Source: Hyphomonadaceae bacterium
Lineage (GTDB): Bacteria > Pseudomonadota > Alphaproteobacteria > Caulobacterales > Hyphomonadaceae
Direction: 5' to 3'
DNA: 50,218 bases
Assembly (NCBI GenBank): GCA_030158285.1
Contig: JAOATF010000107.1
Span: 1 to 50,218, forward strand
Shown here: positions 1 to 7,982 of the stretch, in pieces
Position numbering within the stretch: position 1 is the stretch's first letter
Layout of the letters: each line of letters starts with the position of its first letter
The notes under the pieces: generated by a model
Told to the model about the DNA's origin: nothing
What the model saw: the letters and a program-made list of their open reading frames with translations, nothing else
The model's database searches: none
Program-made: the position numbers and the translations under genes

Positions 1-2
1 TC

Positions 3-1046
3 GAAGCATTTGTCGCGTGGCTCGCCAGCTTCCTCCGCACCATCGCCGGCCTGAAACGCCGCAAAGTCTTCCCACCCAACTGGAAGGACCACTGGCACGG
101 CCTCCGCGAACTCGAATGGTATCGCGACCAGATCCTCGCCTTCTCCGCGAGCCACGTCCTCTCCGGCGGATCGCTAGACGACCGCACCGGCTTCCAGCTG
201 ATCGAGACCGTGCCCGACAGCTACGGCATCTGTCCCCGCACACCCCACGCCATGAATCGCCGCTTCATCGCCATGGCGCAGTTCCGGCTCGATCCGGACA
301 AGTACATTCAACGCCACATTCGTCGCATCGCGAACAATGAAGGCATCGCTCTCACCAGCGCCCTGCAGCGAGACCCCCTCCGTCACGCGACGAAGACGTC
401 GCGCGCCACCTCCCCCGGCTACGCCGAGGGAGGCAAACAACCGTGCTCGCCGCAATCACCGGCGCCTCTTGCCTCCCTCACTTGCAACGCAAGTGGGGGA
501 GGTGGCATGCGTGTTCTTCGCGCGCATGACGGAGGGGGTCTCGCGTTCTGCGCCCGCGGACCGCCACCCTATTCCCTATTGCCTGGTCCCCATTGCCTCG
601 CGCGTTCGCGCAGCGAGAACGCCCCGTCACACCTTCAGCTGATCGCCACCGGGTTGATCACCATCTGCACCGTCCCCACGAACCGCGGGATCCCCAGCAC
701 AAACAGGAACTCGTGTCGCCGGTCGGCCGCCAGCTGGTTGGTATCAATGGTCTCCAGCACATGGATGCCCCGCTTCGCCAGGAAGGTCTGGTGCACGATG
801 AACGTCTTGCCCGGCGGCGACGGCAACGCCTCCAGCGCCACGGTATCCGATCCCACCGCCACAACGCCGAGATCGGCCAGGAAAATCGCCCCATCCTCGG
901 TCAGCCCCGGTTCCTTCGAGCGATACGTATCCTTGTCGCTCGCCATCTTCCCGGCCATCCAGCCGGTGTGGAACAGCACCACGTCGCCCTTCCCGATGGT
1001 GACGCCCTGCGCCTTCATCGCCGCCTCGATCTCGGCGCGGCTGTAA
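3..1046 (+). CDS. Unknown protein, 5'-truncated by window edge; C-terminus runs through repeats
   Basis: The reading frame is open from the window edge. About 120 codons (to roughly position 366) look like a real soluble protein: mixed hydrophobic and charged, Trp-rich near its start (W...NWKDHWHGLRELEW), with a His/Arg-rich end. I do not recognise the family. After that the frame continues without a stop through two REP-like elements (368-416 and 495-544), where the translation becomes low-complexity Arg/Pro/Ser/Gly, and then runs antisense over the cyclase gene to a TGA at 1044-1046. The last ~220 codons are therefore unlikely to be native. The probable reading is that the original stop was lost when repeats entered the 3' end. 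The true start lies outside the window. An alternative is that the gene is now a pseudogene. Confidence 0.4.
   Translation, partial: EAFVAWLASFLRTIAGLKRRKVFPPNWKDHWHGLRELEWYRDQILAFSASHVLSGGSLDDRTGFQLIETVPDSYGICPRTPHAMNRRFIAMAQFRLDPDKYIQRHIRRIANNEGIALTSALQRDPLRHATKTSRATSPGYAEGGKQPCSPQSPAPLASLTCNASGGGGMRVLRAHDGGGLAFCARGPPPYSLLPGPHCLARSRSENAPSHLQLIATGLITICTVPTNRGIPSTNRNSCRRSAASWLVSMVSSTWMPRFARKVWCTMNVLPGGDGNASSATVSDPTATTPRSARKIAPSSVSPGSFERYVSLSLAIFPAIQPVWNSTTSPFPMVTPCAFIAASISARL
368..416 (-). repeat. REP-like palindromic element, copy A
   Basis: Read on the - strand this is a 49-nt unit: a 12-nt left arm (gggggaggtggc), a central hairpin (gcgcgacg / cgtcgcg around a short loop), and an 18-nt right arm (tgacggagggggtctcgc). 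Both arms are identical to those of copy B at 495-544, which lies in opposite orientation about 80 nt away, so the two form an inverted BIME-like pair. It sits inside the open frame of the first gene. Confidence 0.75.
495..544 (+). repeat. REP-like palindromic element, copy B
   Basis: A 50-nt unit with the same 12-nt and 18-nt arms as copy A but a different central hairpin (atgcgtg / cgcgcat). Conservation of the arms with divergence of the hairpin stem, while base pairing is kept, is the pattern expected of REP elements under structural constraint. A looser third relative is at 10839-10869. Confidence 0.75.
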
Positions 1047-1594
1047 TTGTCGCCGACCTCCAGCATCGGCTTCGCATAATGCCGGGTCATGTCGATCAGC
1101 ACGCCGCGCGTCACGATCGGCGGAATATCGGCGGTCTGCAGCGCCCGGCTGGTCGCCACTTCCTTGCCGGTCACGCCATTATAATAGTGGTGATCGACGC
1201 CCAGATGCCCGAACCCGTCGATCTGCGTGCCGATCCCCATCGACGAGACGATCCGCTCGTCAAACGCCGTCACCCGCTGCGATCCGTTCGACGTATAGTC
1301 CGCATCCGGCCCCGGCTGGCGCTCCACCTGGTATTTCCGCGTCCCATAAGCCGCGCTCTCCGGCGCAGTCGGCACGCCAAGCGCATAGACCTTGCCCGTC
1401 TTCACCAGGCCGGCCGCTTTCTTCACGCCCTCAGGGGAGAGATTGTTGACGTTGCCCAGCCGGTCCGCCTCGCCCCACGGCGAGTCCCACCAGCTTTCCT
1501 TGTGTTCCGGCGGCTGTGGCGTTTCCTGCGCAATCGCGCTTTCCGAGCAGGCCGACAGGCAAGCGGCCATGAGCAAGCGCTTCAGGAAATCCAT
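635..1594 (-). CDS. Cyclase family protein (kynurenine formamidase-like), probable lipoprotein
   Basis: 319 residues. The family (PF04199) uses a metal site built from a motif of the form GTHxDxxxH; here residues 122-130 read GTQIDGFGH, followed by VDHHYYNG, so the Asp and second His are kept while the first His of the strict motif is Gln, as in many 'cyclase family' members. The N-terminus has a short basic region and a hydrophobic stretch ending in Cys (Cys12 or Cys16), suggesting a lipoprotein or exported protein. I chose ATG at 1594 rather than the longer frame from 1681 because it has a good Shine-Dalgarno (GGGAGAG) and begins the signal peptide. The gene follows pdxH on the same strand, 90 nt after the pdxH stop. 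The substrate cannot be told; likely an amide, ester or lactone hydrolase. Confidence 0.88.
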   Translation of the reverse strand: MDFLKRLLMAACLSACSESAIAQETPQPPEHKESWWDSPWGEADRLGNVNNLSPEGVKKAAGLVKTGKVYALGVPTAPESAAYGTRKYQVERQPGPDADYTSNGSQRVTAFDERIVSSMGIGTQIDGFGHLGVDHHYYNGVTGKEVATSRALQTADIPPIVTRGVLIDMTRHYAKPMLEVGDNYSRAEIEAAMKAQGVTIGKGDVVLFHTGWMAGKMASDKDTYRSKEPGLTEDGAIFLADLGVVAVGSDTVALEALPSPPGKTFIVHQTFLAKRGIHVLETIDTNQLAADRRHEFLFVLGIPRFVGTVQMVINPVAIS

Positions 1595-1684
1595 CCGACT
1601 CTCCCTGCGGTCAGCGTGGCTGACTCGTCCTTGGCGGAATCCTGCCACACGGCCCGGTTCCCCGCCAATGCGCAGCCTCACCGA

Positions 1685-2356
1685 CTAAGGGTAAAGCCTC
1701 CGTGTCATCCACGGCTGGCCACCCGCTTCCCGAGTGAACTCCAGCCGGTCATGCAGCCGGAACGGCCGGTCACGCCAGAACTCGATCCGCGTCGGCACGA
1801 TCCGCCAGCCGATCCAGTGCGGCGGACGCGGCGTCTTCACGAGGCCGTACTTCGCCGCAAACAGCGCAATCCGCTTCTCCAACTCGAACCGCCCCTCCAT
1901 CGGGCGCGACTGTTCCGAAGCCCACGCCCCGATCTGGCTGTCCTTGGCCCGCGTGGAGAAATACGCATCGGCTTCCGCACCGGAAGCCTCCACCACCCTG
2001 CCCGACACCCTCACCTGCCGCCGCAGGCTCTTCCAGTGGAAGCACAAAGCCGCCTGCGCATTCGCGGCCAGCTGCGTCCCCTTCCGGCTTTCGGCGTTGG
2101 AGTAGAAGACGAACCCGTCTCCCGAGACATCCTTCAACAGGACCATCCGCACATCCGGCGCGCCATGCGCATCGGCGGTCGCCAGCGCCATCGCATTGGC
2201 GTCGTTCGGCTCCTTCGCCTTGGCGTCCTCCAGCCACTCGCCGAACAGCACGAACGGATCCGTCTTCGCAAACCACGCCCCATCATCCGGCGACCCGGCA
2301 GCCGCCTTCGCATAATCATCCGCGGAGGGAGAGGGAGGGATAACCTTGTCGGCCAT
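1685..2356 (-). CDS. pdxH: Pyridoxamine 5'-phosphate oxidase
   Basis: FMN-dependent enzyme that oxidises pyridoxine or pyridoxamine 5'-phosphate to pyridoxal 5'-phosphate, the last step of vitamin B6 synthesis and salvage. The 223 residues match the usual family length. Hallmarks are the FMN-binding segment RMVLLKD...GFVFYSN.ESRKG, then [16 protein letters not shown], a YF.TR....QIGAWAS.QS segment, and the C-terminal RPPHW.GWRI.P..IEFW.....RLHDR typical of PdxH. It ends RRLYP where most family members end in RL.P. The start at ATG 2356 is 11 codons inside the longest frame and matches the family N-terminus. Divergent from the secreted protein at 2443. Confidence 0.97.
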   Translation of the reverse strand: MADKVIPPSPSADDYAKAAAGSPDDGAWFAKTDPFVLFGEWLEDAKAKEPNDANAMALATADAHGAPDVRMVLLKDVSGDGFVFYSNAESRKGTQLAANAQAALCFHWKSLRRQVRVSGRVVEASGAEADAYFSTRAKDSQIGAWASEQSRPMEGRFELEKRIALFAAKYGLVKTPRPPHWIGWRIVPTRIEFWRDRPFRLHDRLEFTREAGGQPWMTRRLYP

Positions 2357-2422
2357 AAACAGGGTCCTGCTGGTGTTCGGTCGAACCATGATACAGTCCG
2401 AATGCGGCGCGAGCCACCGCCG

Positions 2423-2441
2423 CTATCTATGGGGGGGATAG
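2423..2441 (+). promoter_or_regulatory. Leader hairpin holding the ribosome binding site in its loop
   Basis: CTATC (2423-2427) pairs with GATAG (2437-2441), leaving a purine-rich loop with a run of G that is the only plausible Shine-Dalgarno for the ATG at 2443. The stem ends 1 nt before the start codon. A short stem of this kind could modulate initiation; chance is not excluded. Confidence 0.35.
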
Positions 2442-2442
2442 A

Positions 2443-2994
2443 ATGAAGGCGTTCCGCATACTTCTGGCGATCTCCGCGTCCGGCCTGCTGGCCCTGCCCG
2501 CCAGCGCACAGGGCTTCTCCGGTTCCCGCGACACGGACGTCCGCGCCGAATCCGGAACCAGCGCCATGCTGTTCCTGCGCATCCCGCTCGGCGGCTCCAC
2601 CCCCGAAAGCGAAGCCCCGCGCCTCGGCTTCGGCCTGTTCTCCGGCTGCAGCTCCTCGCTCGGCATCACCTCCGAACCCGGTCGCGACGCCTGCAGCGCC
2701 CAGCCTTTCCGCTCCATCGAGCTTTCGACCAGCTTCAACACCGATGCCCCGTGGGCCCTCTCCTTCGGCAGCGCCGGTCGCCGCGCCAGCATCGCCAGCT
2801 GGTCGCCGCGTACCGGCGCTCTTTCTCTCGCTGGCGAGGGCAACACAGACGGAAACGGCTGGGTGTGGATTGGCCTTGGCGCACTCGCCGTCGTCGGCGT
2901 CGCCTCGGCGCTCGGTGGCGATGACGATCCGACGATATGCCCGGATGGTTTCGTTGCAGTCCCGCTCGGCAATGGATGCCAGCCGATCTCGTGA
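2443..2994 (+). CDS. Secreted protein of unknown function (tandem paralogue 1)
   Basis: 183 residues with a clear Sec signal peptide ending ...LPASAQG. The mature part shares a pattern with the next gene: RIPLG, then E.PR.GFGLF..CS, then a Cys and RS.E....FN...W..SF.S. Two conserved Cys in each protein could form a disulphide. This copy has an extra C-terminal extension with a hydrophobic segment (about residues 141-158, WVWIGLGALAVVGVASAL) followed by an acidic, Cys-containing tail, so it may be membrane-anchored or associate with the outer membrane. I do not recognise the family. The ATG at 2443 follows a G-rich Shine-Dalgarno. It is divergent from pdxH and in tandem with 3124. Confidence 0.82.
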   Translation: MKAFRILLAISASGLLALPASAQGFSGSRDTDVRAESGTSAMLFLRIPLGGSTPESEAPRLGFGLFSGCSSSLGITSEPGRDACSAQPFRSIELSTSFNTDAPWALSFGSAGRRASIASWSPRTGALSLAGEGNTDGNGWVWIGLGALAVVGVASALGGDDDPTICPDGFVAVPLGNGCQPIS

Positions 2995-3087
2995 CCCGCG
3001 GGCTGCGACTTTTTCAGTGACCGGCTTTGGCTTCGCCGAAGCGGTGTTACCATCGCTCAGCTGCGCGAACGACGCTCGGTTGGAGAG

Positions 3088-3107
3088 AGATGGCCTAACC
3101 GCCATCT
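3088..3107 (+). promoter_or_regulatory. Perfect hairpin in leader between tandem paralogues
   Basis: AGATGGC (3088-3094) and GCCATCT (3101-3107) form a perfect 7-bp stem with a 6-nt loop, 16 nt before the GTG of the second paralogue. There is no U-tract, so it is more likely a leader or processing structure than a terminator. Confidence 0.4.
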
Positions 3108-3123
3108 GAATAAGGGGAAATCC

Positions 3124-3576
3124 GTGAAGGTTGCTCTCACGCTGCTTGCAGCCGCAGCTTGCCTCATGTCCGCGCCTGCCCTCGCCCAGGGCTCATCGAG
3201 CCACTATGACGCAGGTTTGCGCGGCGAGCCTGACACGCAGGTCCTGGGCTTCATCCGGGTTCCGCTCGGCGACAGCAAACAAGCCAGCAGCGAACCGCGC
3301 ATCGGCTTCGGCCTGTTCCACGATTGCTCGCGCATGGCCGCCCGGCTGTCTTCGGAACAACGCGCCGCCTGTGATGCGGAACCTATCCGCTCGCTCGAGG
3401 TGACCCGCCAGTTCAACGAGCGCGACTGGCTGGTCTCCTTCACGAGCGACAAGCGCTGGGTCGGCATCGCCCGCTGGTATCCCGACGGCTTTGCCAGCGT
3501 CCGCGAATACGGCCCCGTCTTCTCCGGCCCCGGCCTCAGCGACCCCGCCGGCCGCCGCGTGGAACTGGACGACTAA
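3124..3576 (+). CDS. Secreted protein of unknown function (tandem paralogue 2)
   Basis: 150 residues with a Sec signal peptide (cleavage near ALAQG) and GTG start preceded by AAGGGGA. It aligns with the 2443-2994 product across F.R.PLGD, EPR.GFGLF.DCS, C.AEP.RSLE..RQFN and WLVSF.S, but lacks the C-terminal hydrophobic extension. Its last codons overlap the end of the convergent gene at 3573: the four bases CTAA at 3573-3576 hold both stop codons. The arrangement points to local duplication followed by divergence of the C-terminus. Function unknown. Confidence 0.82.
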   Translation: MKVALTLLAAAACLMSAPALAQGSSSHYDAGLRGEPDTQVLGFIRVPLGDSKQASSEPRIGFGLFHDCSRMAARLSSEQRAACDAEPIRSLEVTRQFNERDWLVSFTSDKRWVGIARWYPDGFASVREYGPVFSGPGLSDPAGRRVELDD

Positions 3577-3902
3577 TCCAGCAAATCGCCATGGACCCAC
3601 GAGAAGAACGTGCCGTTGCAGGCGCGCGCCAAACGCAGGGCTTCCGCGAACATTGCGATCACGGCCTCGTCCGTCAGCGCTTGAACGCGTCGGATGTAGA
3701 CGATGCCGCGTGGATCAATCCTGTCGACCGTCCATCCCGGCGGGCTGAATGCTTCCGCGACGGGCAAGTCCATGTCGAGCCGGACCTCGATGAGCTGAGG
3801 GACAGCTGGGTCTACATCTTCAAGATCGCGCATGGCCCAATAAAGGGAATCGGGAGCCGTAGCGCGGGCAATCACCTGCTCGATCGGCTCCCGTGTATCC
3901 AT
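3573..3902 (-). CDS. Small cytosolic protein of unknown function
   Basis: 109 residues, acidic, no signal peptide or membrane segment; ends in the motif FFSWVHGDLLD. It is translationally coupled to the upstream SDR gene: the SDR stop TGA and this ATG share a base (TGATG at 3900-3904). That coupling suggests the two products are made together. The general look (short alpha/beta protein with a conserved W.HGDLL end) resembles small regulatory or accessory domains, but I cannot name a family. Confidence 0.75.
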   Translation of the reverse strand: MDTREPIEQVIARATAPDSLYWAMRDLEDVDPAVPQLIEVRLDMDLPVAEAFSPPGWTVDRIDPRGIVYIRRVQALTDEAVIAMFAEALRLARACNGTFFSWVHGDLLD

Positions 3903-4657
3903 CAGACGATCATCCCGCCATCAACGCGCAGCACCTGCCCGGTGATGTAAGCCGCCTTGTCGGAAGCCAGGAACGCGACCGCGTCCGCGATCTCCTGCGA
4001 CGAGCCCCAGCGTTTCTCCAGCGGCACCAGCCGGCCCATCCGCTCCAGCGTCTTCTCGCGGTCGAGGCCCTTGTTGAAGGCGGTGGACCACATGCCATCG
4101 TCGATCACGCCCGGCGCAACTGCGTTCACGCGAACGCCGGCGCGGCCGAAATCGATCGAGGCGTTGCGGGTGAACGAGTTCACCGCGCCCTTCGAGGTTG
4201 AATAGGCGATCTGCCCCAACGCGCCGGAGAAGGACGAGACGGAGGAGATGTTCACCACATTTCCCTTCCGCTTGATCAGCGAGGCCGACAGTGCATCCGT
4301 CAGCAGGATCAGGTTGCGCACGTTGACGTTCAGCGTCTCGTCGAGACCTTCCGCCGTCACCTTGCCCATCGCCTGCGCCGCGCTGACGCCCGCATTGTTG
4401 ACGAGGATGTCGATCTCGCCCAGCGCCGCCAGCGATCCGTCCGCCGCCTTGCGCCAGCCATCGGCCGAGCCCATGTCGGCTTCAATGGCGACCGCGCCAT
4501 TGCCGATCTCCGCCGCCAGCGCCTTCAGCTTGTCCGCCGTGCGCGCCACCAGCGCCACTTTCGCGCCATCCGCCGCCAGCGTCCGCGCGATGGCCGCGCC
4601 GATGCCCCGGCTCGCGCCCGTGACGACGGCGGTCTTGCCTTTGAAGTTGTAGGTCAT
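3902..4657 (-). CDS. SDR family NAD(P)-dependent oxidoreductase
   Basis: 251 residues, the standard classical-SDR size. The cofactor motif TGASRGIG is at residues 13-20, NNAG at 87-90, and the catalytic Ser139, Tyr152 and Lys156 (YSTSK) are all present; the C-terminus ITGQVLRVDGGM is typical of FabG-like members. The annotated start is ATG 4657; the frame is open further upstream but that part has no family similarity and overlaps the permease remnant. Substrate unknown: FabG-like 3-oxoacyl or sugar/alcohol dehydrogenase are both possible. Coupled to the downstream gene at 3902. Confidence 0.93.
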   Translation of the reverse strand: MTYNFKGKTAVVTGASRGIGAAIARTLAADGAKVALVARTADKLKALAAEIGNGAVAIEADMGSADGWRKAADGSLAALGEIDILVNNAGVSAAQAMGKVTAEGLDETLNVNVRNLILLTDALSASLIKRKGNVVNISSVSSFSGALGQIAYSTSKGAVNSFTRNASIDFGRAGVRVNAVAPGVIDDGMWSTAFNKGLDREKTLERMGRLVPLEKRWGSSQEIADAVAFLASDKAAYITGQVLRVDGGMIV

Positions 4658-4698
4658 GGCGTTGGCTCCCAGTCTGTTTTCCGGGAGCCTAGCGACGC

Positions 4699-5473
4699 TC
4701 AGCTGCCTGCGCCAGTCATGGCCACCTTCGGCTGGCGGCCAAGAAAGTAGACCGGCACGCCGACAATCGTGAGCACAACGCACCAGCCGAGCACTTCCAG
4801 ACCCGAGCCGTAGATCGCGAACAGCGCATAGACCGCCGCCACCAGACCCACGAGCGCCCAGCCCTTCGCACTTTTCCACGACGCCCGGAGCTCGATCAGC
4901 CCGCAAACCAGATACGGCACCAGCGTCGTCAGCGTCGCCATCGTCAACACGAACGTGTAGGCCCCGACGAGCCCGCGCGAATAATTCATCAGCAGCAGCA
5001 GGGTGGACAGCACGCCGCCAAACGCGAGCGATATCCACGGCGCCTCCCTCCGGTTGAGCCGCCCCAGCACTTTCGGCGCCTGCCCTTCATAGGCGGCCGC
5101 CATCGGGATCTGCCCCGTGACAAAGATCGATCCGTTGAGCGCCCCCGCCACCGAGATCAGCGCGCCAACGGTGATCACCAGCGGCGCCCACTCGCCCAGT
5201 CCACGCGCCGCATCGGCAAACGGCGACGTCGATGCCACCACTGCGCGTCGTACGGGCGGCCAGCCGCCCGATTACCAGCGCGATCATGATGGAGCCCGCC
5301 GCCGTCAGCAGCCAGCCGCCAAAGCTGAGCCCGCCATAGGGCGCGAGCACAGCCGGCATCATGAAGATGCCGGAACCGATCATTGTTCCGACCGAGAACG
5401 CCCAGCATTGCCAGAAACCGATGACCTTCGCCGCGGGCTGAGCCGGCGCGGCGTCGCTGCTTGTCTCTGGCAT
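4699..5473 (-). pseudogene. APC family amino acid permease, remnant with large internal deletion
   Basis: The first ~77 codons (5473 down to about 5244) are a good APC-superfamily N-terminus: FWQCWAFSVGTMIGSGIF..P..LAPYGG and a second membrane helix ending RLAARTTRSGG, exactly where a PYAY-type segment normally follows. The next recognisable part is in another frame (5241 to 4699, 180 codons) and starts in the late middle of the family fold (STSPFADAARGLG...VGALISVAGALNGSIFVTGQIPMAAA), continuing to the C-terminus. Relative to the usual ~440 residues about 180 are missing and the junction is out of frame near 5242-5250. The product cannot be a working transporter. Confidence 0.85.
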
Positions 5474-5533
5474 TCACTGTCCCCGTGGCGCCGTCCCGTG
5501 GCTTACTCTGTCACGGCTCACTGCAATATCCAG

Positions 5534-6724
5534 ATGCAAAGCGCGGCTCTTGCGGAGTTCCGCCGGCTGGGCTCTATCCTCGGGCGGGGTCTTTCATCTG
5601 CGCGCCCGGCCTTGCCGCCGGATGCGCCCGCATGGCGGGGGAAGACGTTGGGATTGATCCGTGTAGCCCTCGCGCTGGCCGTGCTGCTCTCGCACCTGCC
5701 GCCTGCAACGTTCAAGTTCATCAGCGGCGGTCTCGCCGTGCAGGGCTTCTTCGTCGTCTCCGGTTTCTACATGTCGCTCGTGCTCTGCGGGAAGTACAAC
5801 GACACCGGCCTCTTCTATACCAACCGCCTGCTGCGCCTCCTGCCCGCTTACTTCGCGATGATGCTGATCGCGGGCGTCGCGCTCTTCGTGTTCGACGCCA
5901 GCGCGACGGCGAGCCGACAGATGTTCGCTGATGTCTACAGCCATCCGGGCACGGCCGCGTTCTTCACGCTCGAAAACCTCGGCATCGTCGGGCAGGACCT
6001 GCTCTACTGGTTCAAGATCGACAACGGCGCTGTTGTGTTTGATGCGACGGGCGCGCCACCGAGCGATGAACTGCCGGCAGGCTGGCAGGCGCTCATCGTG
6101 CCGCAGTCATGGAGCCTGTCGCTGGAGCTGATGTTCTACGCCATCGCGCCCTTCCTCGCGCGGTTGCACTGGAAGTGGCTCGCGGCGATCTGCGTGACGA
6201 GCATCGGCTTGCGGGTTGCTGGCTACTGGATGCCGGTGGATTACGGCCTCTGGCAGGGGCGCTTCTTCCCGACCGTGCTGTTCCTGTTTGTCCTCGGCAT
6301 GCTGGCCCATCGCGCCATGCCGCTGGTTGTGCGCCTGCCGTGGTGGACCGGCTATCCGGTCAACGCCGCCCTGCTCGGCGCGATCATTTTGCTGCCCCTC
6401 TCGGGCATTGATCCGGAGACAGGCCGCTGGGCGATGTATTTCGCCATCGCAGCCGCCACGCCCTTCGTCTTCACCACCTTCAAGGATTTCGCCTGGGACC
6501 GCTGGATCGGCGATCTCTCCTATCCGATCTACCTTTCCCACCTCGCCGTGATCGGCGTCGTGCTCACCTTCAACGTGCCGGAGCCCATCTGGGTCACGCT
6601 GGGGGCAACACTGGCCATTTCCATCGGGCTGAAGCTGCTGGTCGACCAACCGGTGGACCGCTGGCGGCAAAGGCGGGCGAACCGTGCGCCCGCAACGGGA
6701 GTTGTTCCCGCCATGGCGGACTGA
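5534..6724 (+). CDS. Acyltransferase 3 family membrane protein
   Basis: 396 residues with about ten predicted membrane segments. The family transfers acyl groups (acetyl, succinyl and others) to sugars or glycans, with a conserved Arg and His in the first helix; here Arg43 and His54 fit (LIRVALALAVLLSH). The block VQGFFVVSGFYMS corresponds to the usual V.FFF..SGF, and FYTNRLLRLLPAYF to the RR..R..P.YW region. Near the C-terminus WIGDLSYPIYLSHL is a strong family signature. I chose ATG 5534; the longer open frame upstream overlaps the permease remnant. The likely role is O-acylation of a surface polysaccharide or periplasmic glycan; the acceptor is unknown. Confidence 0.92.
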   Translation: MQSAALAEFRRLGSILGRGLSSARPALPPDAPAWRGKTLGLIRVALALAVLLSHLPPATFKFISGGLAVQGFFVVSGFYMSLVLCGKYNDTGLFYTNRLLRLLPAYFAMMLIAGVALFVFDASATASRQMFADVYSHPGTAAFFTLENLGIVGQDLLYWFKIDNGAVVFDATGAPPSDELPAGWQALIVPQSWSLSLELMFYAIAPFLARLHWKWLAAICVTSIGLRVAGYWMPVDYGLWQGRFFPTVLFLFVLGMLAHRAMPLVVRLPWWTGYPVNAALLGAIILLPLSGIDPETGRWAMYFAIAAATPFVFTTFKDFAWDRWIGDLSYPIYLSHLAVIGVVLTFNVPEPIWVTLGATLAISIGLKLLVDQPVDRWRQRRANRAPATGVVPAMAD

Positions 6725-6764
6725 GGCTGTTCAACCGGCCCAAATTGCGCTTTAGCCTCTGGCT

Positions 6765-7856
6765 ATGTCGCACAACACCTTTGGCCACCTCTTCCGCGTG
6801 ACGACCTGGGGCGAAAGCCATGGGCCGGCGATCGGCTGCGTGGTCGATGGCTGCCCTCCGGGGCTGCAGCTTACGCCGGAGTTCATCCAGCAATTCCTCG
6901 ACAAGCGCCGGCCGGGCACGTCGCGCTTCGTCACGCAGCGCCAGGAGGAGGACAAGGTCCGCATCCTCTCCGGCGTGTTCGAGGATGATCGCACCGGCGG
7001 ACCGGTGACGACGGGCACGCCCATCTCGCTGATGATCGAGAACACGGATCAACGTTCCAAAGATTATGGCGAGATCCGCGACAGCTATCGCCCCGGCCAT
7101 GCCGACTATGCCTACGACCAGAAATACGGCGTGCGCGATTATCGCGGCGGTGGTCGTTCATCGGCGCGCGAGACAGCAACGCGCGTGGCGGCCGGCGCGG
7201 TGGCGCGGCAGGTTCTGGGCGGCGGGATCACGCTGCGCGGGGCCGTGGTGCAGATCGGGCCGCATGCGATCGACCGCGCGAACTGGGACTGGAGCATCGT
7301 CGAGCAGAATCCGTTCTGGTGCCCGGATGCCGCCATGGTTCCGAAGTGGGAAGCGTTTCTCGACACGACGCGCAAGGCGGGCTCTTCCTGCGGCGCGATC
7401 ATTGAGGTTGTCGCCGACGGCGTGCCGCCGGGTTGGGGCGCGCCGATCTATGGCAAGCTCGATGGCGATATCGCCGCGGCGATGATGAGCATCAATGCCG
7501 TGAAGGGCGTGGAGATCGGCGCGGGCTTCGCTTCCGCTGCGCTTTCGGGCGAGGACAATGCGGACGAGATGCGCCGTTCGGGCAATGGCGTCGCGTTCCT
7601 GTCCAACAACAATGGCGGCGTGCTCGGCGGCATTTCCACGGGCCAGCCGGTTGTCGCGCGCATCGCGATCAAGCCGACCTCGTCGATCCTCACGCCGCGC
7701 AAAACGGTCAACGCGCAGGGCGAGGATGTCGATATCCGCACCAAGGGCCGCCACGACCCGTGCGTCGGCATCCGCGCCGTTCCGGTTGCGGAAGCAATGC
7801 TGGCCTGCGTGCTCGCCGATCACCTGCTGCGCCATCGCGGACAAACCGGGCGGTAG
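6765..7856 (+). CDS. aroC: Chorismate synthase
   Basis: Catalyses the FMN-dependent 1,4-elimination of phosphate from 5-enolpyruvylshikimate 3-phosphate to give chorismate, the branch point for aromatic amino acids, folate and quinones. The 363 residues cover the full family. All three signature regions are present: [11 protein letters not shown] near the N-terminus, the [24 protein letters not shown] block, and the C-terminal [15 protein letters not shown]. The KTS....PRKTVN segment is also intact. It stands alone, with no other shikimate genes nearby. Confidence 0.98.
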   Translation: MSHNTFGHLFRVTTWGESHGPAIGCVVDGCPPGLQLTPEFIQQFLDKRRPGTSRFVTQRQEEDKVRILSGVFEDDRTGGPVTTGTPISLMIENTDQRSKDYGEIRDSYRPGHADYAYDQKYGVRDYRGGGRSSARETATRVAAGAVARQVLGGGITLRGAVVQIGPHAIDRANWDWSIVEQNPFWCPDAAMVPKWEAFLDTTRKAGSSCGAIIEVVADGVPPGWGAPIYGKLDGDIAAAMMSINAVKGVEIGAGFASAALSGEDNADEMRRSGNGVAFLSNNNGGVLGGISTGQPVVARIAIKPTSSILTPRKTVNAQGEDVDIRTKGRHDPCVGIRAVPVAEAMLACVLADHLLRHRGQTGR

Positions 7857-7964
7857 CGTCCGCGACCTGAGTTCCGGCCACTGCAAAAAGCAGCTCCGCT
7901 GAGCATCCCAACGGTTGCTTCATCGCCCGTTCAGGTGGGGAAGCAGAGGGTTGAGCCTGTACGT

Positions 7965-7980
7965 TTTCCTCCGGAGGAAA
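7965..7980 (+). promoter_or_regulatory. 16-bp perfect palindrome containing the Shine-Dalgarno
   Basis: TTTCCTCCGGAGGAAA is perfectly self-complementary and ends 2 nt before the ATG at 7983. The GGAGGA on the 3' side is the ribosome binding site, so a hairpin (6-bp stem, CCGG loop) would hide it. This may be translational control or simply an autocomplementary strong SD. Confidence 0.45.
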
Positions 7981-7982
7981 CC

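Noticed and set aside
593-2446. 617-codon open frame on + strand
   Set aside because: Arg/His/Pro-rich translation, antisense to the cyclase and pdxH genes, whose own frames match known families. High GC leaves antisense frames open.
4658-5038. N-terminal extension of the SDR gene
   Set aside because: The open frame upstream overlaps the permease remnant and has no SDR similarity; ATG 4657 starts the Rossmann fold and has a Shine-Dalgarno.
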